NCBI GenBank assembly: GCA_016938065.1
Contig: JAFGVI010000058.1
Span: 1 to 34,270, forward strand
Reading direction: 5' to 3'
Origin: Deltaproteobacteria bacterium
GTDB lineage: Bacteria > Desulfobacterota > Anaeroferrophillalia > Anaeroferrophillales > Tharpellaceae
Length of the DNA: 34,270 nt
The position numbers and the translations under genes were made by a program. Positions 31,448-34,270 of this stretch are shown piece after piece; within the stretch, counting starts at the first letter, position 1, and the number at the start of each line of letters is the position of its first letter. The notes under the pieces are model-generated. The model was given only the letters and a program-made list of their open reading frames with translations, had not been told where the DNA came from and made no database searches.

Positions 31448-32716
31448 GTGAAATTTTATAAAATGCCTACCCACTATAAATCAGCTGATTTCAGCCAGCT
31501 TTATCGTCAATTTAAAAGTTCCACTGGGTTTGATGACCTGAATGCTCTTAATTCACTGATAGATCTTGGCAGTGATTATCTCTTTTTCCCGGATCTGGCA
31601 GAGCATATTGATTTGCTTAATAAAGGTTGCGCAGTGCTTGAGGAACGCCGTGATTTTCTTGAGATAAGGCAGGCGGAAGTGGTCAGATTAACATCCAGAA
31701 TCAGTCCGGCAACGGAGCTTGAAGAACTTGTTGAGCTGCATCGGCGGCTGAATGTGGTTGCTATTGAACTTTTTCTGCGCGGTTTGGGGGTTATGGAGAT
31801 CCATGCCCTGATCACCTATTACAGGCACCGCCTGACAGAGAAGGTTATTGCCATAGTGAGTCGAAAACTGGCCCCCATGCCCTGCGATTTTACTTGGTTC
31901 AATATGGGCAGTGACGGGCGTCGGGAACAGACTTTTTTTACCGATCAGGACAACGCGCTGGTTTATGAGGTTGATGGCTCTCAGGAGATTGATGACTATT
32001 TCGAAAATTTTGCCGGCGAAGTGGTGAAAGCCCTCGATCAGGTGGGATTTGCCCTCTGTTCCGGAAATATAATGCCATCCAATCCCGACTGGCGGGGATC
32101 ATTGGCGAACTGGCAGCGGAAGATGGACGAGGTTTTTCATGACCAGAGTCAGGATAATCTTTTACGAGTGATTATTCTGATGGATGTTACCTACTGCACG
32201 GGATCGGTGACTCTCGGTCAAAAAATGATCGATAAGGTGCATCAGATGATCCATGATAATTTTGGGGCATTGATGGTGATGGCGCGCAGCGCAGTTCTGT
32301 CCAGTGTCGCTCTGACGATGTTTAAAAAATTCCGTCTGGAAAAGAGCGGTGAGCATAGCGGGATGTTTAATGTCAAACTTTTCGGCTGGGCGCCGCTGAT
32401 TATGACAGCTCGTGTTTTTGCCCTGAAATATGGGCATACCGACACTAATACGGTTGTACGGATTAAACGACTGGAGGCCCAGAAACATTTTGATGTGGAG
32501 CTGTCGCGGAATCTGCAGAACGCCTACCGGATTCTGGCTCGCGCCAAAATGGTTTCACAGGTGGAGGCGATTGTCTCCGGGCGCAAATATGACTACTATC
32601 TTGATCCGGCTAATCTCAATAAATCAGGTCAGGATGAACTCAGGCAGGCTCTGATCAGTGTTGAAACACTGCAGAAGCTGGCCTACAACAGTTTTTTCGG
32701 TAGTGGGGGATTGTAA
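31448..32716 (+). CDS. DUF294 nucleotidyltransferase-like protein without CBS domains
   Basis: The 422-residue protein has an N-terminal helical part (about 1-140), a GlnD-type nucleotidyltransferase domain with GSDGRREQTFFTDQDNAL (Gly154, Ser155, Asp166, Asp168 as the metal pair), and a C-terminal DUF294_C helical domain (about 280-420). GlnD relatives attach UMP or AMP to proteins; the target here is not known. In most genomes this domain is fused to cyclic-nucleotide and CBS domains; both are absent, but a CBS-pair gene is next door. The GTG at 31448 is used; an ATG at 31463 (417 residues) is just as likely and neither has a strong ribosome site. Its own promoter follows the symporter terminator. 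Confidence 0.85.
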   Translation: MKFYKMPTHYKSADFSQLYRQFKSSTGFDDLNALNSLIDLGSDYLFFPDLAEHIDLLNKGCAVLEERRDFLEIRQAEVVRLTSRISPATELEELVELHRRLNVVAIELFLRGLGVMEIHALITYYRHRLTEKVIAIVSRKLAPMPCDFTWFNMGSDGRREQTFFTDQDNALVYEVDGSQEIDDYFENFAGEVVKALDQVGFALCSGNIMPSNPDWRGSLANWQRKMDEVFHDQSQDNLLRVIILMDVTYCTGSVTLGQKMIDKVHQMIHDNFGALMVMARSAVLSSVALTMFKKFRLEKSGEHSGMFNVKLFGWAPLIMTARVFALKYGHTDTNTVVRIKRLEAQKHFDVELSRNLQNAYRILARAKMVSQVEAIVSGRKYDYYLDPANLNKSGQDELRQALISVETLQKLAYNSFFGSGGL

Positions 32717-32744
32717 GAGAGCGGCACTGTTCAGCCTTTCCTTG

Positions 32745-32784
32745 CGATGGCGCCACGTAAAAGGCCGATGGCGCCACGTAAAAG
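32745..32784. repeat. 19-base tandem repeat with GGCGCC palindrome
   Basis: CGATGGCGCCACGTAAAAG occurs exactly at 32745-32763 and 32766-32784, a 21-base period. Each copy has the 8-bp palindrome TGGCGCCA, so two copies can pair as an 8-bp stem. It lies in the 104-base gap between the convergent DUF294 and CBS genes. No T run follows on either strand. Confidence 0.8.
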
Positions 32785-32820
32785 CTCTATCTGTAAATGT
32801 CGTCTTCTCGTTTTTATCTC

Positions 32821-33237
32821 TTATTCATGGCAAAGGCAGCACTGAGCCAGGGCTTTGAGAATGTCTCCGCGGGTAACGATTCCGACCAGTTTGTCGTTTT
32901 CGATAACGGGCAGGCGGTTTATGCTGTTGTCAGTCATAATCAGGGCGCACTTTTCTACATCTTCAACCGGTTGAACACTGACAACATTGCCCTGCATGTG
33001 ATCGACTACATAATTGGAGCAGGTTCTTCTGATCTGTTCCAGCGAACTGCAGTCAAGATCAAAAGTAGTTATCAGAGGCAGAATATCTTTACGGGAAATC
33101 ATCCCGACTACCTTACCCTGTTCGGTTACCGGGGCCCCGGTAATATTTTTTTCCAGAAAGAGGTCGATTACATCGCATATCCGGTCCTGGGGGCTCACAC
33201 TCAAGACCTCTCGATTCATGATCTCGCTTACCTTCAT
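32821..33237 (-). CDS. Stand-alone CBS-pair protein
   Basis: The 138-residue protein is two CBS domains and little else: MKVSEIMNREVLSVSPQDRICDVIDLFLEKNITGAPVTE with GKVVGMISRKDIL (domain 1, about 1-60), then VVDHMQGNVVSVQPVEDVEKCALIMTDNSINRLPVIEND with KLVGIVTRGDILKAL (domain 2, about 75-130). CBS pairs bind AMP, ATP, SAM or similar ligands and control partner proteins. Cys-rich spots (Cys57, Cys66 and the tail CCLCHE) are unusual. It is convergent with DUF294; since DUF294 proteins often carry CBS domains in the same chain, a partnership is suggested. AGAGGAA before the ATG is a fair ribosome site. Confidence 0.93.
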   Translation of the reverse strand: MKVSEIMNREVLSVSPQDRICDVIDLFLEKNITGAPVTEQGKVVGMISRKDILPLITTFDLDCSSLEQIRRTCSNYVVDHMQGNVVSVQPVEDVEKCALIMTDNSINRLPVIENDKLVGIVTRGDILKALAQCCLCHE

Positions 33238-33335
33238 TGATACGTTCCTCTTAATATCTATTTACCGCTCGGGTAGTACTGGCTGGACTTGATTCAGTCA
33301 ATTAACACGGTAGTTATAAAAATTTAGAACGTCAT

Positions 33336-33362
33336 ATTATAGTTTAGAAGAGTGTTTGTCAA
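33336..33362 (-). promoter_or_regulatory. Candidate promoter of the CBS gene
   Basis: On the minus strand a perfect TTGACA (plus positions 33357-33362) and a perfect TATAAT (33336-33341) are 15 bases apart, slightly short; TAATAT two bases further on gives the ideal spacing of 17. Transcription would start about 85-90 bases before the CBS gene. Confidence 0.55.
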
Positions 33363-33485
33363 CCAAACAATCATCACTTCTGGAAAATCCCTCATTTTTG
33401 TTCGTACGCCAATTATTTTTTTATTGTTTTTTTGCTTGTATGAATATCTTTATGTTAATATTGATTGTTTTGTTTTTTCTATAAT

Positions 33486-33499
33486 AATTGTATACAATT
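33486..33499. promoter_or_regulatory. GntR-type palindromic operator
   Basis: AATTGTATACAATT is a perfect 14-bp palindrome directly after a TATAAT (33480-33485) and 82 bases before the oxidoreductase gene. The TTGTATACAA core resembles sites bound by GntR/FCD-family regulators such as the PdhR group. The position, at the expected transcription start, fits a repressor. Confidence 0.5.
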
Positions 33500-33580
33500 T
33501 TTTAGGTTGCCACAGAGGTTTTTTTCGCGTATATGAAAACCCTTTTTTATTACAAATTATAAACTGGGGAGACTTTGTAA

Positions 33581-34270
33581 ATGGCTTTAAAGCGAAGAGA
33601 TGTTGATTTTAAACGGGATTTTGACTTTACGTTTAATGGGGCCCGTCTTTTTGAAAAAGATAAATATGTTCAGGATATAAAAAAAACGGCCGGCAATGAT
33701 TTTGCCAAAATGAGTCAGTTGCAAGATTTTATCGGAGACGGTAACGCGGCTGCGGTCAATGTTCTGAAGCGTACAGTAACGGGCCTGGTGGGTTATCCGA
33801 TTACGCCGTCAACCCCGATTGCCGAAGGGATGGCGAAAGCTTATGCTGATGGTTTCGTTAATGCTTTCGGTGAGCGGATTTTTTATTTTCAGCCGGAAAG
33901 CGAGCTCGGGGCCATGGCCTTTCTTGAAGGCGCGGCCTCGCAGGGTGGGCGCTATGCCGACAATACTTCATCCCAGGGTTTGACTTATAAGTATAAAAAC
34001 ATGTATTCCGTAGCCGGTAAAAGGTTGCCGGTGGTGATGACCATGCAGACCCGTGAACTGAACAAGGGGGGGCTGAGTATTCATAACGGCCACGCCGACC
34101 TTTATGCCGCACGTGGTTCCGGTTGGCTACAGTTTATGAGTGCCGATAATCAGGAACTGCACTATCTGATTCCTTTGGCTTTCAAGGCTATCGAACAGCG
34201 CCAGGTGATGCTGCCGGCGATTGTTGCCGGGGAAGGTTTTCAAAAGAGTCACAGTATTGAAAATATTAAA
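33581..34270 (+). CDS. 2-oxoacid (pyruvate):ferredoxin oxidoreductase-like protein, 5' part
   Basis: The frame starts with ATG at 33581 and is still open at the window end, giving the first 230 residues. GYPITPST (71-78) is the thiamine-enzyme N-domain signature, followed by EGAASQGGRYADNTSSQGL (115-133), where homologs have GA..AGARA.T.TSSQG, then MYSVAGKRLPVVMTMQTREL (141-160) and LSIHNGHADLYAARGSGWLQF (165-185), which matches the HQD-M-ARxTG segment of pyruvate:ferredoxin oxidoreductases. The N-terminal 55 residues are extra and charged. GGGGAGA (33566-33572) lies eight bases upstream. Such enzymes link pyruvate to acetyl-CoA and reduced ferredoxin in anaerobes. Which 2-oxoacid it uses and whether later domains include iron-sulfur sites cannot be seen here. 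Confidence 0.85.
   Translation, partial: MALKRRDVDFKRDFDFTFNGARLFEKDKYVQDIKKTAGNDFAKMSQLQDFIGDGNAAAVNVLKRTVTGLVGYPITPSTPIAEGMAKAYADGFVNAFGERIFYFQPESELGAMAFLEGAASQGGRYADNTSSQGLTYKYKNMYSVAGKRLPVVMTMQTRELNKGGLSIHNGHADLYAARGSGWLQFMSADNQELHYLIPLAFKAIEQRQVMLPAIVAGEGFQKSHSIENIK

Larger units (their letters stand above)
33238..33580. other. 343-base AT-rich intergenic region before the oxidoreductase gene
   Basis: It holds the minus-strand CBS promoter (33336-33362), an A+T-rich stretch with a possible plus-strand -10 TATAAT (33480-33485) lacking a clear -35, a 14-bp palindrome (33486-33499), and a weak hairpin GGTTTT (33517-33522)/AAAACC (33536-33541) followed by six T residues (33543-33548), which could attenuate the next gene. 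An 84-codon frame at 33352-33606 is AT-rich, overlaps the real start and looks non-coding. Confidence 0.6.

Noticed and set aside
33517-33548. Hairpin plus T run as a firm attenuator for the oxidoreductase gene
   Set aside because: The stem is six A/T-rich pairs with a 13-base loop in AT-rich DNA, too weak to claim beyond a mention.

Overview
The window reads as chromosomal DNA from an anaerobic, Gram-negative bacterium, most likely a deltaproteobacterium (Desulfobacterota, perhaps close to Desulfuromonadales). This is inferred from gene content and order: a proB-proA-nadD-rsfS-rlmH-gpmI run, a pilB-pilT-pilC-pilS-pilR cluster, a Rex repressor, a CooC-type nickel ATPase, a DUF4212/SSS symporter pair and a pyruvate:ferredoxin-oxidoreductase-like gene. 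There is no rRNA, tRNA, CRISPR array, prophage or intact insertion sequence. Both end genes are cut by the window edges.

Layout. (1) 2-4286, plus strand: the end of a DUF1566 surface-type protein, then a tightly overlapped salvage operon of mtaD (SAH/MTA deaminase), a CYTH triphosphatase-like protein and ade (adenine deaminase), closed by a hairpin terminator. (2) 4368-5009, minus strand: rex, with a matching operator in its own upstream region. (3) 5273-17179, plus strand: proB, proA, nadD, rsfS, rlmH, a LapA/LapB-like TPR membrane protein, gpmI (best start a TTG), comF, a large AsmA-family protein and a small zinc-ribbon membrane protein. This is housekeeping: proline and NAD synthesis, ribosome maturation, glycolysis and envelope. 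(4) 17195-18840: divergent cooC (minus) and radC (plus). (5) 18865-28616, minus strand: pilB, pilT, pilC, pilS, pilR (type IV pilus motors, platform and sigma-54 two-component control), followed by a PatZ-like acyl-CoA-synthetase/GNAT protein whose catalytic parts are altered. No pilin gene is present. (6) 28617-29325: a 709-base intergenic region with a pilB promoter candidate on one side and, on the other, a candidate structured leader RNA with a possible 13-codon leader peptide. (7) 29326-31254: a DUF4212 small subunit and an SSS-family symporter (probably acetate or another small carboxylate), followed by a very strong terminator. (8) 31448-34270: a DUF294 nucleotidyltransferase with an operator-rich promoter, a convergent stand-alone CBS-pair protein, and the first 230 codons of a 2-oxoacid:acceptor oxidoreductase preceded by a GntR-type palindrome.

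How it fits together. The right-hand third looks like a carbon-uptake and pyruvate/acetyl-CoA neighbourhood: carboxylate import, a nucleotidyltransferase and CBS sensor that are often one protein elsewhere, and a ferredoxin-linked oxidoreductase. Rex (NADH/NAD+ sensing), CooC (CO dehydrogenase maturation) and the PatZ-like protein (acetyl-CoA-linked lysine acetylation in its relatives) fit the same acetyl-CoA and redox theme. The best leads for something undescribed are the symporter leader at about 29100-29260, the TTGTC operator cluster at 31338-31417 controlling the DUF294 gene, and the split DUF294/CBS pair. These are inferences from sequence reading; no database search was run.
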